Source: Gautieria morchelliformis (lineage: Eukaryota > Basidiomycota > Agaricomycetes > Gomphales > Gomphaceae). Taken from it: a DNA stretch of 64,000 nt. Position 1 is the stretch's first letter, and each line of letters opens with the position of its first letter. This document shows positions 41,968 through 53,410 of the stretch, piece by piece. The stretch spans positions 108,346 to 172,345 of the forward strand of contig WHVA01000222.1 of the NCBI GenBank assembly GCA_015179125.1, given 5' to 3'. The position numbers and the translations under genes are program-made. A model generated the notes under the pieces. The model had not been told where the DNA came from and searched no databases. It worked only from the letters and a program-made list of their open reading frames with translations.

Positions 41968-43191
41968 ATGGGAAGTCGTTCCTTCCACAAAACTGAAGAG
42001 CCCTACCCTCTTGCTGTATGTTTTGACTTTATGCAGCTCCGAGCTATAGAACTCTATCTAAAGACTAACACCGGCATCTATAGAACGACACACCTGAATG
42101 GCAAAGGTGAATAGCGGGATTGAGCATCAACTCCAAGGGCTTTGTCTCACTTTCCCCATATTATAGGCTAGATGACATGCATAATGGCATTAACGATTTT
42201 CTTGGGAAGAAGTTATCCTTCGCACAGATCGCGACTCCTCCCAAGAGAATACTCGAGATAGGGTAGACAACTCCATAGAAATTCAGTTGTTATTTGTGGC
42301 TCACTCACCTCTTCAGCGCAGGTAGTGGCGCATGGTATACCGAGCACCTCCCCGTGCGATTTCTGAATACGATGCTAATTATTGTGTTGCAGGGCGATCC
42401 AAGCAGCTCAGACGTACCCAGACGCTGAAGTTTTGGCCATTGATATTTCTCCGCTGCCTCCACGGTCAGCAGCCAATATCTGTGCTGATGGACACGCCTC
42501 ATCTGTCATGCAGGCCGCTTCCTGAGAACGTCAAGTTTCAGAACGTCAATGTGACCCAGTCTCTCCCTTTCGAGCCTGAATCTTTCGATGTCGTGCATGC
42601 TCGCCTTCTGCTGATCCATGTATGTCCACTCTGGTGCATTGTCAACTTTTGCTTTCATACCGTTCAATCTGGTTGTCTACGGTCTAGCTTCCCAACTTTC
42701 GTGAGGTGTTGGGCCGGTTCATCGAACTTGTCAGACCTGGCGGTTGGCTTTTAATCGACGACGTCGAGCACAATTTGTCCGGTGATATTGGTCCCGGTAT
42801 CAAGAAGTTTTACGAGGTTTATCACGACTATATGAAGCCTCGCAACGTGGACCCGATGGCAGGTCCGTTGATTGAACCCATCCTAAAGGAATCCGGCAAA
42901 TTCAGCGAGGTCCACATGCGGAAGGCGGTGGCTTCATTTTGGGGAAAGACCGGCGGCATGTCCGATCATCTGCTTGATGTTAACGATATTGACAAATTTG
43001 TAGACCCAACGTTGGATCACTTGGGCGAAGTGATGAGGATTTCCGGCGTTCGCGCTTACCAGGCCTTCGATCCCAAGTTGGTTGCGTACGGAATGACGGA
43101 CGAAGTGAAAGATGGATGGTTTCAGGAAGCGTCTGACCCTAAGAGGAACGTTGCTTGTAATTTCTACTTTACATGGGCTCGCAAAGCGTAG
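41968..43191 (+). CDS. SAM-dependent methyltransferase, UMTA/LaeA-like type, multi-exon
   Basis: Exons 41,968-42,106, 42,172-42,262, a very small exon near 42,325-42,334, 42,393-42,464, 42,514-42,619 and 42,688-43,191 give a protein of roughly 315 residues. The frame reads KDDMHNGINDFLGKKLSFAQIA, then PKRILEIG as the start of the Gly-rich SAM loop, AEVLAIDISPLPPRP with the acidic end of strand 2, SFDVVHARLLLIH-LPNFREVLGRFIELVRPGGWLLIDD as motifs III-IV, and ends FTWARKA. The junction around the Gly-rich loop is uncertain: acceptor choices give EIGGGAWAIQ or a shorter loop. Such enzymes transfer methyl groups from SAM; the fungal group includes secondary-metabolism regulators and small-molecule methyltransferases. 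I see no biosynthetic cluster partner nearby, so substrate is unknown. It looks like an intact host gene between transposon blocks. Confidence 0.75.
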
Positions 43192-44745
43192 ATCTAGACG
43201 CTGCATATCGATCTCAGAACAGGGCTGCATAATGTCTCTACAACGTAATGCAATGTGCCGTGCTTTTGACCGTGTGCGCCTCATTGATCATGTTGACTAT
43301 ACCATTACAATAAAAGCAGGACTGATATACATTCCATGCTGAGGCCTCTTAGCTTTGATATGGGCATGTGCCATATTTGAAAACATTGACAATAATAATG
43401 CGCAGCGACTACAACCAAGGAATTTAGCACGCCTCGGGAACTGAAAATCACATAGGGATATGATGCAGCATACATCGGTGAAGTGGCAGTAGCGCTGTCT
43501 AAGCATAGATGAGTAAGTATAAGATCTTTAGGAGTTGCTATGCTTACTGTAAATAGACGACACTCGTCAACGGATTTCATAGGCTCGAAGGTGTGAACAG
43601 GGATAAGGCAATTTCAGGCCCGAACTTGGGTAGGTAAGCCACCGGTAGTACAGAACATTCCGCCTGTTTATATAGGGAACAGTCAAGCATAAACCGCGGC
43701 TTTGGCACTGGCTCCTGTGTATACCAAGGTAGTGAGCCCGAGATTGCAAGTACACATACCTATCATGGTACTCTGCCAGGGATCGTCAATGCTTTCCCCG
43801 CGGCTGTGTGCCTCTCTCTGGCAGAGAGGCACACAGCCTATACGTGTCACGGGCGAAAAGGAGCCCATCGATGCTAGTAATACAAAAGATGACGCTGATT
43901 CACACCACGTAATGAGGGATACAATATAGCAGGTGTGGATCCTCTCTGCATCAACAATTCACGTACCACCCTATTCCAGCTAGGAAGACGAGTCACGGAC
44001 ACTTATCCTGGTCGCTTCAGCTTTATCTCAGTTTGCACAACTTGAAGAAGTGGGGCACTACACAGACTGACTCAGCTGCTGTCAGCCTGCCTGTGCCTTC
44101 TCTAAGGTTTAGAGGGAAGGCATGGAAGACGCGTAACAGAACAGAGTTTGTTGGGAATATTATGATCCTTAGCACGCCCACTATCCGGTAGTACCGGTGC
44201 ACAGTACTTAGCCCCGGAAGTCTAAAAGAAATTCGAGAACAATTATTGTGCAGGACTTTGTAGTCTTATTTATTGCTTGAGAGGTAAAAGAATAAGTAGA
44301 TAACTTACATTTGGGGGTTGGGGGTTAAAATATGCGCGATTGTCTGAGCCATAACCAGTCTTAGCGACTAACGCGTGGGGATGGTCAATGAGGCGTCCAC
44401 CTTTCAGAGAACCATGACTCCTAAAGAGATATCAGTTGCCCTTGTCCGAGGCATTATCCTTGACCAGGTTCGGTGTGTCTGTCCCCCCACCTGTAACCCA
44501 CCTCTTTACATAACCTTTGTATGAAAGTACACGGCGTATGAGCGTTGAACATGTCACATGATGTTTAAAAAGTTGCGTATAGAGGCCGTACGATTACGAT
44601 AAATTGAACCGTCCATTCCTGTGTTTTCCCTTGTCTCCCGCTTTCCAGGCCCCCACCTCGAACAACCTTGGGGCCTGGCCGATTTACCGGCTTCTAGTAT
44701 ACTGGGGTATCGACCACGATAACGTCACGCGTGACAAGGCGCAAA
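43192..44745. other. No supportable gene; 16-bp hairpin at 43,802-43,838
   Basis: GGCTGTGTGCCTCTCT (43,802-43,817) and its exact complement (43,823-43,838) enclose a 5-nt loop. Apart from this I see only short frames. The sequence serves as the 3' flank of both the methyltransferase (plus) and the thioesterase (minus), which converge. Confidence 0.55.
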
Positions 44746-45651
44746 TTACTCGGGAATCCCTTGACCTGCATTCATCCGTCCTTCCAGCGTTGCCCTCATC
44801 GTCTCTGGAGGAGGCGCCTTCTTCAACGCATCATAGTCATACCACACTAGCACGGACTCGGATGTGGCCACCACTGCCCGCTGGGCATACGAGTAGACTA
44901 AGGCGTCGTTGTTGAAATGTGTTGGAGACGGCGGATTGGTGGGGCGTGGTCGGTGTGAGACGAGCAGCTGCGTGGAACGTACAGATTAAAGTGCAGGTAC
45001 CATGCCAGAGAAGACGTACGGTGTCGGGGTAGACGACAGGGCGTTTGAAATTGACGGCGATGCTCTTGAGGATTAGACCAATGCCGCGTCCTGAGAGCAT
45101 TTCCGCGGCTGCATTGGGGCCACCTGCTGCTTCGGCCAGATGCATCATCCATTGTATCCGACTCTGACATTGTGTCAGCTTTGAGAATACAATATGTACC
45201 TGTGTGAACCCACTGATTCCAAGAACCGAACTTTTAGATAAGATGTGTCAATAAAGACGTAACATTAATCCCCCAGGAAATGAGCAAGATCATATGAGCT
45301 GACCGTATCGTGTGTTATTAACGTGTCTATCACGACCACAACCGTCACCGTATCCATAAGGTCCTTCAGAAATTCCACGCACCTAAAGCTATCCAGGTCA
45401 CCCCAGACGACCTTCAGCTCGAAGAAGGAATCGGGATCGTGCCCTTGACTTAGAGCATACTCTCGCGCCTCGGCAGCAGCCTCTGAAAAGTCCGATTGGT
45501 TGGAACCGAGGGTGGAGGAGACGGCGGAGAAAGAGGGTGTTGCAGCGGACTGGGTGTGGGCACGAGGGAGCTCGTCGGGGGATGCCGGGCCAATTTCTCC
45601 TTCACGAAGATGAAACGGCGACGTAGGATCAAGGAAAGCGCGCTGAAGCGA
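44746..45651 (-). CDS. Hot-dog fold thioesterase (4HBT/YbgC-FadM-like); first exon not located
   Basis: On the minus strand exons 45,651-45,383, 45,326-45,304, 45,230-45,200, 45,161-45,020 and 44,967-44,746 join in frame to 228 residues and a TAA stop. The motif WGDLDSFRHVNNTRY, split over two exons, is the signature of acyl-CoA thioesterases of the hot-dog superfamily (catalytic Asp followed by HVNN). Further on are IGLILKSIAVNFKRPVVYPDT and ATSESVLVWYDYDALKKAPPP, the strand that carries the usual VVVSYD sequence. The role is hydrolysis of an acyl-CoA or other thioester, in cytosol or mitochondrion. The frame runs back to a CAG acceptor at about 45,652, so a short first exon with the start codon lies upstream, perhaps coding a mitochondrial presequence; I could not fix it. 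No lesion seen. Confidence 0.82.
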
Positions 45652-46622
45652 CTGCCAGAGAGAAGTTATTTAGCGTCATGGTGAGGCATGTTCATCAAGG
45701 AGGCGGACTTCTATAGAGGAACCGGATATCATTCTACCTCGAGGGCACTAGATTAATTAGTTCGTGAACAGTGAGAAAGAGACGGCTTTACAGAGAAGCC
45801 GAAACCGACGTTGCGCTGCCTTGTGATAGTGACCTTGCGGGCGTTTATGAGGGAATGGAAAAGACGCGAGCTCGTCATCGAGTGGAACAGTATCAAGACC
45901 GTGCGAAGTCGCGCGAAGTGAGGCCTAACCGACGTTCTCCCAGGCCAGGCAGCTTCACGTCACCTTGGGAAGGCGTTGACTCCAGTTGTATTCACAACTG
46001 CAAGTGCTCGATTCAAGATCTCTGTACCCAAGCAGTGACTTGCGGCTTTCCACCACTGTAATTTGGATCCAGGCTCCAACACTTGCTTTTCAAGGACCAA
46101 CACGCAGTATTAGCTGGCATGGATCGTGTGTGGCAACGGTCACGGTGGTTTGCTCCAAGTTTGCTCGCAGTGATGTGCGTGGATAGATATGCTCTAGTAT
46201 ATATAGAGACGATCAGCGGCCGCCTGCCTGCCTGCCGGTGCTGCTCTGCTAGTGGCCCTGCTTTCTACTAGCTGCGCCGTAAATCGCGACCAATTTTCTA
46301 GTTGCCCCGACTGGAGGTTGTATTTCCCTATTCGGCTATATTACACCGACGATCCTTCTGGTTTGTCTGAGCGCCAATCCGAAGTATATAGTCCTCGAAT
46401 CCCAACGGTTTCCCAGTTCCTCCCCTTTCTTCACCCCTCGAGCTAGTCTCGAAAGTTACAGCTTCTCCCAGGTCCTGGTGATCTTTATACCACGTAAGCA
46501 CTACGTTTTCCTTCCTCGTCCTCGTTAACGCCTCAACGACAACTTTAAGTATCTGTCACCACTTTCACGGCTCGTCCACCCCAATCCCCACTCTTTCTTT
46601 AAAGTCTATCCTCGCTTTCAGC
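45652..46622. other. Intergenic region between divergent thioesterase and His-rich protein genes
   Basis: The first exon of the thioesterase should lie in the left part. The right part (46,480-46,622) is C/T-rich (CTTTCTTTAAAG, CCACTCTTTC), as is usual just upstream of fungal start codons. Short plus-strand frames at 45,771-46,446 are not supported as genes. Confidence 0.5.
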
Positions 46623-48107
46623 ATGATTGTTTTCACTCCTCAATTCCCCACGCTTCTTCTCCTCGTCGCCGCCTCCCGAGCCGCGTCCCTCCCACAGCGC
46701 CCGGCATCTGCGCCCCAGATATCTCGCTCTACACCCGCCGATCTCTCCGCCCTCGAGTATGTCCGCACATATAACACCTTTCGGAACATGATCTTCGGTC
46801 GCCGCTCCACTCCCTCACCGTCCAACCCTGATTTTCCCGCCGAACATTCCGCTGGCAGGAACCCGATGTCCAAGGGTAATGTAACAGGTATATTCGGAGC
46901 TACCAGCATTCCTGCCCCGATTCCGGATTCCGCCAAGCCCGCTTCCGAAATGGTTTCCCGCAACGGAACCGTAGTTGGCCACAAGCCCTCTGTAGCCCCC
47001 CCCGCCGAGTTTTCTGAGTCCTCTGAGAGGCATTCCGATCGCCAGCACGACCACGATGGCTACGGCGGCCCGTTCAACGGCCATAAAGGCAAGCAGTATA
47101 GCGGCAGTTACGACGGCCACTTTAGGGGCTTGAACACCGAAAGGTACGGTGGCGAGGAATTCACGAGCGGCCGCAGAGAGGAATTCAAGGACGGCCACAG
47201 CAGACACGAGGACAAGAGGGTAAGCAACCTTCTTGAGTCGAGCGCATATATTCATGTGTAACCACGTATGATTTGAAGGATATAATCAACGCAACGGTCT
47301 CCCTCAATCACAGCTCTCATGACTCGCAAAACCTTCCAGCGCAGCCCCGCGTCAATAGTCGTTTGTTTGCGCGCATTGGAATTGACGATCTTCCTACGCG
47401 ATTGTATGTAAAGAAGGTTCGTCCATGGCATCTGCCTTTTACTTTCTGCATACTCATTAGTGCATTTGATTTTCAATCAACGTCATGTTTTCTCTGCCGG
47501 CATGGTGGGTTATCGTCATACTCCACGTAGGCTGTCCACGACCACGACCATGGTCGTCGTGACCTTGTCGACCATGTCTTGGGAGATGGGTTCGAAGGTT
47601 CTGATACCGTCCAAACAAGAGGGATTGCCGGAAATGGTCGTCATCACGCTCGTGTAAGCTTAGTTGTCGCACTACGTTTGCCTCCATGTCCACAAGTATT
47701 TGATACAGCATTGGGAAGATGGTCCCGACGTCGATGCAGAGCTCTTAGTCGAACGTTCGCATAAAGTGAGTGCGATTTTCAGTTGTGCGTGGTTGGTTAT
47801 CTTCACTGGGTTGTCCGTAGGCTGCTCGTCTTCTCCGTGATCAGACCAAGGCCCTTTTACAGACTCGCGTATGTCTTCCCTGTCATTCCTCGTCGTCTGG
47901 TCATTCATCGCTGTATAGAAACAACATCCTTTGATTACACATGACGTCGATCACCACCAATGCCACAAGCACACCACGGACCATGTACCTGGTAAGAGGG
48001 ATCACCGTCAGAACCACGAGCATGAGCCGGATCACAATCACATCCACGAGCACGTCCACAAGCACGTCCACGGTCGTCGCGACTCTGTTACGGGCGCACA
48101 GAATTAA
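46623..48107 (+). CDS. Secreted His/Asp/Gly-rich protein, multi-exon, unknown function
   Basis: Exon 1 (46,623-47,219) begins MIVFTPQFPTLLLLVAASRAA, a clear signal peptide, and continues as a hydrophilic Ser/Pro-rich then His/Gly/Arg-rich chain (RQHDHDGYGGPFNGHKG, SYDGHFRGLNTERYGG) to a GTAAGC donor. A second exon (about 47,280-47,417) reads INATVSLNHSSHDSQNLP. Later frames read HDHDHGRRDLVDHVLGDGFEG (from 47,541), HVHKYLIQHWEDGPDVDAELL (about 47,688) and, in the last exon from about 47,940, a His-dense tail including HNHIHEHVHKHVHGRRD, with a TAA at 48,105-48,107. Exact joins for the middle exons are not settled. Repeated His-x-His pairs suggest divalent-metal binding, which is inference. 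No family recognised. The intron-rich layout and the signal peptide support a real gene. Confidence 0.55.
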
Positions 48108-49088
48108 GTGTGATTTCGAGGGATTGGACGGTTTCGTGCTGTGTTGGCTACTCTTGTGCTGTACTGAGTAACTAGAGCTTCGAGAACAAGACTTAGGTTG
48201 AAACGATCATAATTGCATATGTGTACACATCACTCGACCGTGTGGAACGAGAAATTGCATTTACGAAACGCCTAGTGTGAAATACCTTACTCTAAAGGTA
48301 CTCGATCGGGGAACGAGAGACAACGCATGCAATTAGCTGACGTCTCGGGTCGTCGTGCTTTTTGATCGCGCTCTGCAGGCACAGCGATCCCCGACAATCT
48401 CTTTAGCACGATTGCTCATGATCTGGCAAATCTGGATAGCGGCCAGAACGAAGAGCATCGGTGCTGAAAGTCGTGGGGGAGTAGAAAGCACTTCGCCAAG
48501 GGCGAGGATCACACAGATCGTACATATATGATCAACAGTCATAACCACAGCACTGCATGCGGGCGGCCCCCGACTCCCGGTTTATGCTGTCACAAGTGAC
48601 AGACTCACTCGCAACGCCGGCAATGATTCGCCCACCATCTCGCCCAGCCTGCCATCTAGCCAAGGCGAAGAACCTGGACGGTTTTAGGACTTCTTGTCAT
48701 CGCCCAATTCCCGCCCGCTGCCAGTCTCTCGCTGGGGATTGCAAGCAAGCTTGCAAGCCAGGACGACATGGCGCAGTGTCCAACATCTAATCATCCGCCT
48801 TTTCTGCTTTGTGGATTTGGCGTACTTGTGGCAGGGGCAAGCCTTCAATGTGTTGGTATGGCACGGCTAAGTTACTAAACTGTTACCGCTCGCACCAGCC
48901 CTGCATTTCTTCTGAGCATCTCTGGCGAGCACGACCGTCATGATATCCTGTCGTTTCATGACCCCGTGTCTGGCACTTCCGTCGTTCCTTATTGCTATTC
49001 CTAGAAAGGCTTCGCGTACCCTTGCCTATAAGTACATCCTCTGTACTATCATTCTTGGGTGACCCCTGGGTGTAAAGTCAATCCACGC
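48108..49088. promoter_or_regulatory. Upstream region of the PriA-like gene, duplicated at 54,990-56,010
   Basis: From about 48,410 to the start codon, blocks match the region upstream of copy B, for example GACGACATGGCGCAGTGTC (48,758-48,780 and 55,650-55,670) and TTCCTTATTGCTATTCCTAG. A TATAAG box at 49,027-49,032 lies 57 bp before the ATG and is kept in copy B (55,928-55,933). Conservation of the box with coding sequence points to the core promoter. Confidence 0.7.
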
Positions 49089-50058
49089 ATGCGTTTCCAG
49101 AGTCTAGTTCTAGTGCTATCTGCCCTCGCAGCTTCTACGACCGTCAGCGGGGGTTCCCTCCATCAATATCAGCCGCACTTCATGGTCGACACATGTGCCA
49201 ACGTCAATTCTGAAATCGAAATATTGGGCCTCGTGCTCGGAAGACTCGCCCTCTGTCTTTGCGCCTCCGCTATTCCAAGCCTTCTGTCCACCAACCTAGA
49301 CCTCCAGGCTGCCGTCCGGGCTCATGGACAATCCGCCGTCGTTACTGCCGTCACTGCGATGGTATGTCTCCAGAAACAAAAGGGTGATCGATTGATTCCT
49401 TACTTACTCTATCTACAGATTAATAGTGCTGCCGACCACAAGTCGTGCCATTACCCCGAGCACGCCGTACCACATTGCGACTCTAACCCTTGCAACTTCA
49501 CATGCACAGACGGGTTCACAGTTGATCGGCCAAGCAACCCCTCCTCCTGCGTCTGCGATGCCCCCTATACCACCTGCAATGGCGTATGCGGAATTTTCCC
49601 ACATTGCAGCTCTCAACCAGCCAAGCGTAACGCTAAGCGGAGAGACGCCACTTGCCCGCGTGGTTGGCGCATGTGTGGAATATGGGGTCGTTCCATATTT
49701 GACTACGAGTGTGTCGATGTCACTAAAGACCTGTGGAGCTGTGCGTGTTACACCACTCCTTACGCGCTTTTTGTCGCCTTTGCCGTTCTCAAACGGGTTA
49801 CTGACAACTGATGGCGTGTTAGGTGGCGGTTGTGAAATTCCTTTGATTCCAGGAGATCCCGCTGGTATCGACTGCACAGCCATCCCGGGAGTTCTTGATG
49901 TGTCTTGCTGGGCCGGCCGCTGCATCGTAGATGCCTGTGAGGATGGTTTCCAGGTCAGTGCCGACAGATCCACGTGCATCCCCTTCCCATGCACAGGCCC
50001 CAACGCTCCTGTATTCGTCGACAACGGAGCAGGCCCAATCAAATCCCGACAGGCTTAA
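49089..50058 (+). CDS. PriA/CPL1-like secreted cysteine-rich protein, copy A (intact)
   Basis: Exons 49,089-49,361, 49,419-49,740 and 49,823-50,058 give 276 residues. The start is MRFQSLVLVLSALAASTTVSG, a signal peptide; the first in-frame ATG is used. Mature features are CANVNSEIEILG, LCLCASAIPSLL, CHYPEHAVPHC, CNFTCTDGFT, CNGVCGIF, and after exon joining LWSCGGCEIP, DCTAIPGVLDVSCWAGRCIVDACEDGF. This spacing of cysteine pairs is that of the PriA family first known from shiitake primordia and the related CPL1 domain. These proteins are secreted and often expressed in fruiting or at surfaces; the biochemical role is unknown. Introns have GTATGT and GTGCGT donors and keep the frame across cysteine pairs. 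A second, broken copy lies 7 kb downstream. Confidence 0.82.
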
Positions 50059-51312
50059 TGGGATCAAAATTTGGCATAATTAACGTTCGTAGACCTATGA
50101 GGACGTCTCTCCGTGCGCTTTCCCCTGTTTCTCATGTCGAAGAGGATCATGAATCCTAATATCTTCCTAGCTGTCGTTCCAAGTCATCTTCATACTGACT
50201 CTTTTATATAGAATAAATATATATATCGGAATTGGATGCTGAGGGTACTACTGAGCGAATGTATCCTTCCACTTACACGTCATCCGTCGTCGTATCCCAT
50301 TCGTGTCGGTTGCTGTAAGACGTCTTGTCGCCCATTCGCCAGTCCGTCACCTGTTGCTCGGGATGGTCTCCTCATACTTCGTCAGAAATCGTCATAGGCA
50401 ACCTGCAGCTGCTAGGACGAGGGCAAAAGTGTAAAACTACAAGGATAAATCGGGCTATATAATGAGGCACCAAAGCGATGCGAGCTGAAAGAGGACCAGG
50501 GAGGACCAGGCAGCCACATCGATGCCTGGGTACCCGGCCATAAGAACGCTAAAAACTCTGTCCGGTGCTGTCATTACTTTACTCTAGCTCCTTTTTACGT
50601 CGAAGGCACACCACATGCATCCGAGTCCGGCACAATGTCATTATACACTAGTTTGAAGGGTTTCCTTCTGAAGGGAAAAAAGGCACCCTAGTACGCAGTC
50701 GTACGCTACTAGGAGCCTACATAGGTGCCGAGGTCAACGATTCCCAATGCTCTCGCATGTCGAAATTTTTACGACTATAAGGATCGACTGAGATGGGACC
50801 TACATCGGATTTGAGCGGCCCCGCATCCGTCACAGCATGGCATTGCACAGACAATTATTCAGAATTAAAAGCTGCCAGTGCCTCGTCTGAAGGCAAAAGG
50901 CTGTTGCCGATAAGGACAGATAATTAGGCAGCTGATACGACTAGCAGAAAGTAGACTTACATGGGCAGCATCATAGTATATAGAATTCAAATACTAGTTT
51001 TGATGGATCAAAACCGTCAATCATTGAATGAGAGCCAGGCTTGCCTGGAGCTAGAAAGTAAATAGCAAGATGGAGAGCGATAGAATTTCACTCAAATAGA
51101 GCGAAATATATATACAGTAGGAATGAATAATCAAAATCAATTTAGCACATGTCCTGTCACGCCTTGACAACAACTCTGCCACGGAAGCATGCATAATGAT
51201 GACGACAACACAGCACTATGCTGTGGACTCGCATGTAAATGGAAGGTTAGCATGCATAATATCCGGTACTTGCTGCTGTGCGGTATCAATGGCTGGAAAT
51301 TCGGTATTGAGG
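50059..51312. other. PriA copy A 3' flank (duplicated) and unannotated DNA
   Basis: The first ~230 bp (50,087-50,320) recur at 61,329-61,590 with about 85-90% similarity by eye. An AATAAATATATATA stretch (50,211-50,224) is a plausible polyadenylation region. From 50,320 to 51,312 I see nothing coding. Confidence 0.55.
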
Positions 51313-51996
51313 CTAAGTCTTGCTACCGTGATGGACCTCCAGGAGCGTAGCTTTTGTGGAATGTCCTTTGGAAACTGCTGCTTCCAGCGCAGTTCCATAC
51401 GGCCCGGCTTCTGCGGCTACGTCAGCCCCCTCTTCCAGCAGTAGTTGAACAACAGCATCATGCCCAGCATACGACGCTGCCTGCAGCGCACTTCCATGCT
51501 CACAACCTCGTGCGTTCATGCTCGCGCCCCTCTCCAGGAGTAGTTGAACCATCTCATAATGACCATTAAACGCAGCTGTCTGCAGTGCACTGCCATATTC
51601 TGCTCCCTGAAAGTCCACTTCCGCGCCCTCCTCTAGAAGTAGTTGAACGGTCCTATGGTGGCCTTCCGCTGCTGCCGCCTGCAGCAGACCTTCACATATT
51701 TCTGTGTGCAAATTCACATCTGCACCCCTCTCCAGGAGGAGTCTGACAATCCCATCATGGCCATTAAATGCAGCTGCCCACAATGGACAGCCATACTCCC
51801 CTCCCAGGTTTGCATCTGCACCCTTCTCCAGGAGTAATTGAACCATCTCATAATAACCATTAAATGCAGCTATCAGCAGTGCACTGCCATATTCTTCTCC
51901 CTGCAAGTTCACATCTGCGCCCTTCTCTAGAAGTAGTTGAATGGTTCTATAGTGGCCTTCTAATGCTGCTGCGTGCAGCACACCGTGCAAATTCTG
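51313..51996 (-). CDS. Ankyrin-repeat protein, C-terminal part
   Basis: The minus strand encodes about six and a half consecutive 33-34-residue ankyrin repeats with the core G-x-ALQAAAFNGHYEMVQLLLEKGADVN. The last repeat reads ALEAAVSKGHSTKATLLEV and is followed by a short tail HHGSKT and a stop. Ankyrin repeats bind proteins; in Agaricomycetes such repeats often follow a NACHT domain. None is visible here. The frame has no ATG at its 5' end and starts behind a CATAACAG acceptor-like site (about 51,998), so an upstream exon is likely, but the next 1 kb is AT-rich and non-coding. It may be an intact 3' exon or an orphan fragment. Confidence 0.75.
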   Translation of the reverse strand, partial: QNLHGVLHAAALEGHYRTIQLLLEKGADVNLQGEEYGSALLIAAFNGYYEMVQLLLEKGADANLGGEYGCPLWAAAFNGHDGIVRLLLERGADVNLHTEICEGLLQAAAAEGHHRTVQLLLEEGAEVDFQGAEYGSALQTAAFNGHYEMVQLLLERGASMNARGCEHGSALQAASYAGHDAVVQLLLEEGADVAAEAGPYGTALEAAVSKGHSTKATLLEVHHGSKT

Positions 51997-53040
51997 TTAT
52001 GATAGATGCAACTACTTCATCTCAAGTTATCTATGTACAAAAAGAACTAATAAAAGAAAATAAAGAAAAAGATCAAAAGAAACAGAAACGACACTTATGA
52101 CGGACGTCGGCATAGACGACAGACACACGACATTATGAATGGCTATATTATCTACAGATTAGATAAGATACAGGGATACGGGCGTCGACCACATGCGGCC
52201 GATCAGAGACAGCGTGCCTATCAAGTGATGGCATTGGCCATGACATCGACAGGCGCCAGGCCACAGGCACCGAGGAGGTGCGGGCACCAAACGCCGCAGA
52301 GAGGTACAGACTGCGCAGGAACACCAGGTATTGTGGAGTGACTTGAGAATGTCATCCACAATACATGTACTCAATGAGCTGCCCCACAGAAAAGGCACAG
52401 AGACAGCAGCCCCATCACCAAGCCTAGCATTTATGCTAGGCAGGGCAGATTTGATTTCCATTTTCTATTGAACTCCATGACACGACCAGCTGATTATTAT
52501 CTTGACACCATGTGGACAGGGGCTTTGTATGCTAAATACAGAACTCTATTCCAAAGTCTAAATAACCCTGATACTATCTCCATCATCCCATGATTTTATG
52601 ACTATAATTAGTCACCCCTTTAGTTACAAGTAGTTTTTTGACCCATCTGCTCACTATCTCGAACACCAGTAGTTACCACTAATATAGTATAAATAGCTAC
52701 TAATGTATGAATGAAATCATCCAGAATCAACTGTTTCACCCCCTGAAATCACTGTAGTCTTGTTTGATAGCTACAGGACTTAAATCTCGATAGTTTACTC
52801 CAATTATTGATTGAGGGTTCACTATTACTGTTTACTCTATACTACCTCAAAAGCGAACACTTTTGATTTGATTATCCCTTAGATCGACACCATTTTCCTG
52901 TCGACGCGGTCACGTGACCTTCATCCATCAGTGCCGGACGCGTCTCGAGGGGCTTAGTCAGCACACAGAGGAAGGACGAACATAGCGGTCCCAACCGCTA
53001 AGCAATAGAATTTATTTGTTAAAGGCACTACTTAACATCT
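51997..53040. other. AT-rich region separating two ankyrin segments
   Basis: No gene is visible. Small hairpins occur, such as GCCTAGCAT-TT-ATGCTAGGC (52,422-52,441) and a GTATTGTGGA inverted pair (about 52,326-52,359). The sequence may be an insertion into the ankyrin locus, but I found no clean ends. Confidence 0.45.
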
Positions 53041-53042
53041 TA

Positions 53043-53150
53043 ATCCAAAAAATTCACCTCTGCACCCCTCTCCAGGAGGAGTCTGACAATGCCATCATGG
53101 CCATTAGATGCAGCTGCTGACAATGGACTGCCATGCTCCCCTCCCAGGGT
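53043..53150 (-). pseudogene. Isolated single ankyrin repeat
   Basis: The minus strand reads LGGEHGSPLSAAASNGHDGIVRLLLERGAEVNF and then stops. At DNA level it is more than 90% similar by eye to 51,725-51,830, one repeat of the neighbouring ankyrin gene. No coding sequence continues on either side. Confidence 0.7.
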
Positions 53151-53367
53151 TTGGTGGAGAGAGTAGGTAGAGTCCAAGGCTGTTCTGTGGGAATATACAC
53201 CTCTCTTGGCGCTTGTAAGATAGCTGACAGCTGGTTTCAATTGTGCCCGAGGAGTCTGGTCCGCCACTGGCACAGGGGACTCCCCAACTGTCACCAATAA
53301 TACCACCTCGAAACAACAGTGTGTCCATCCCTACAGCCCCGGTCGTATGTTCGGCCAACGTTACCAC

Positions 53368-53410
53368 AAAGAACGACGCGCTGCACTTGAAGTGCAGCGC
53401 GTCGTTCTTT
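53368..53410. repeat. Perfect 43-nt palindrome (21-bp arms, single central G)
   Basis: AAAGAACGACGCGCTGCACTT (split as 53,368-53,388) and its exact reverse complement (53,390-53,410) are separated by one G. A perfect hairpin of this length is unlikely by chance. Confidence 0.95.
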
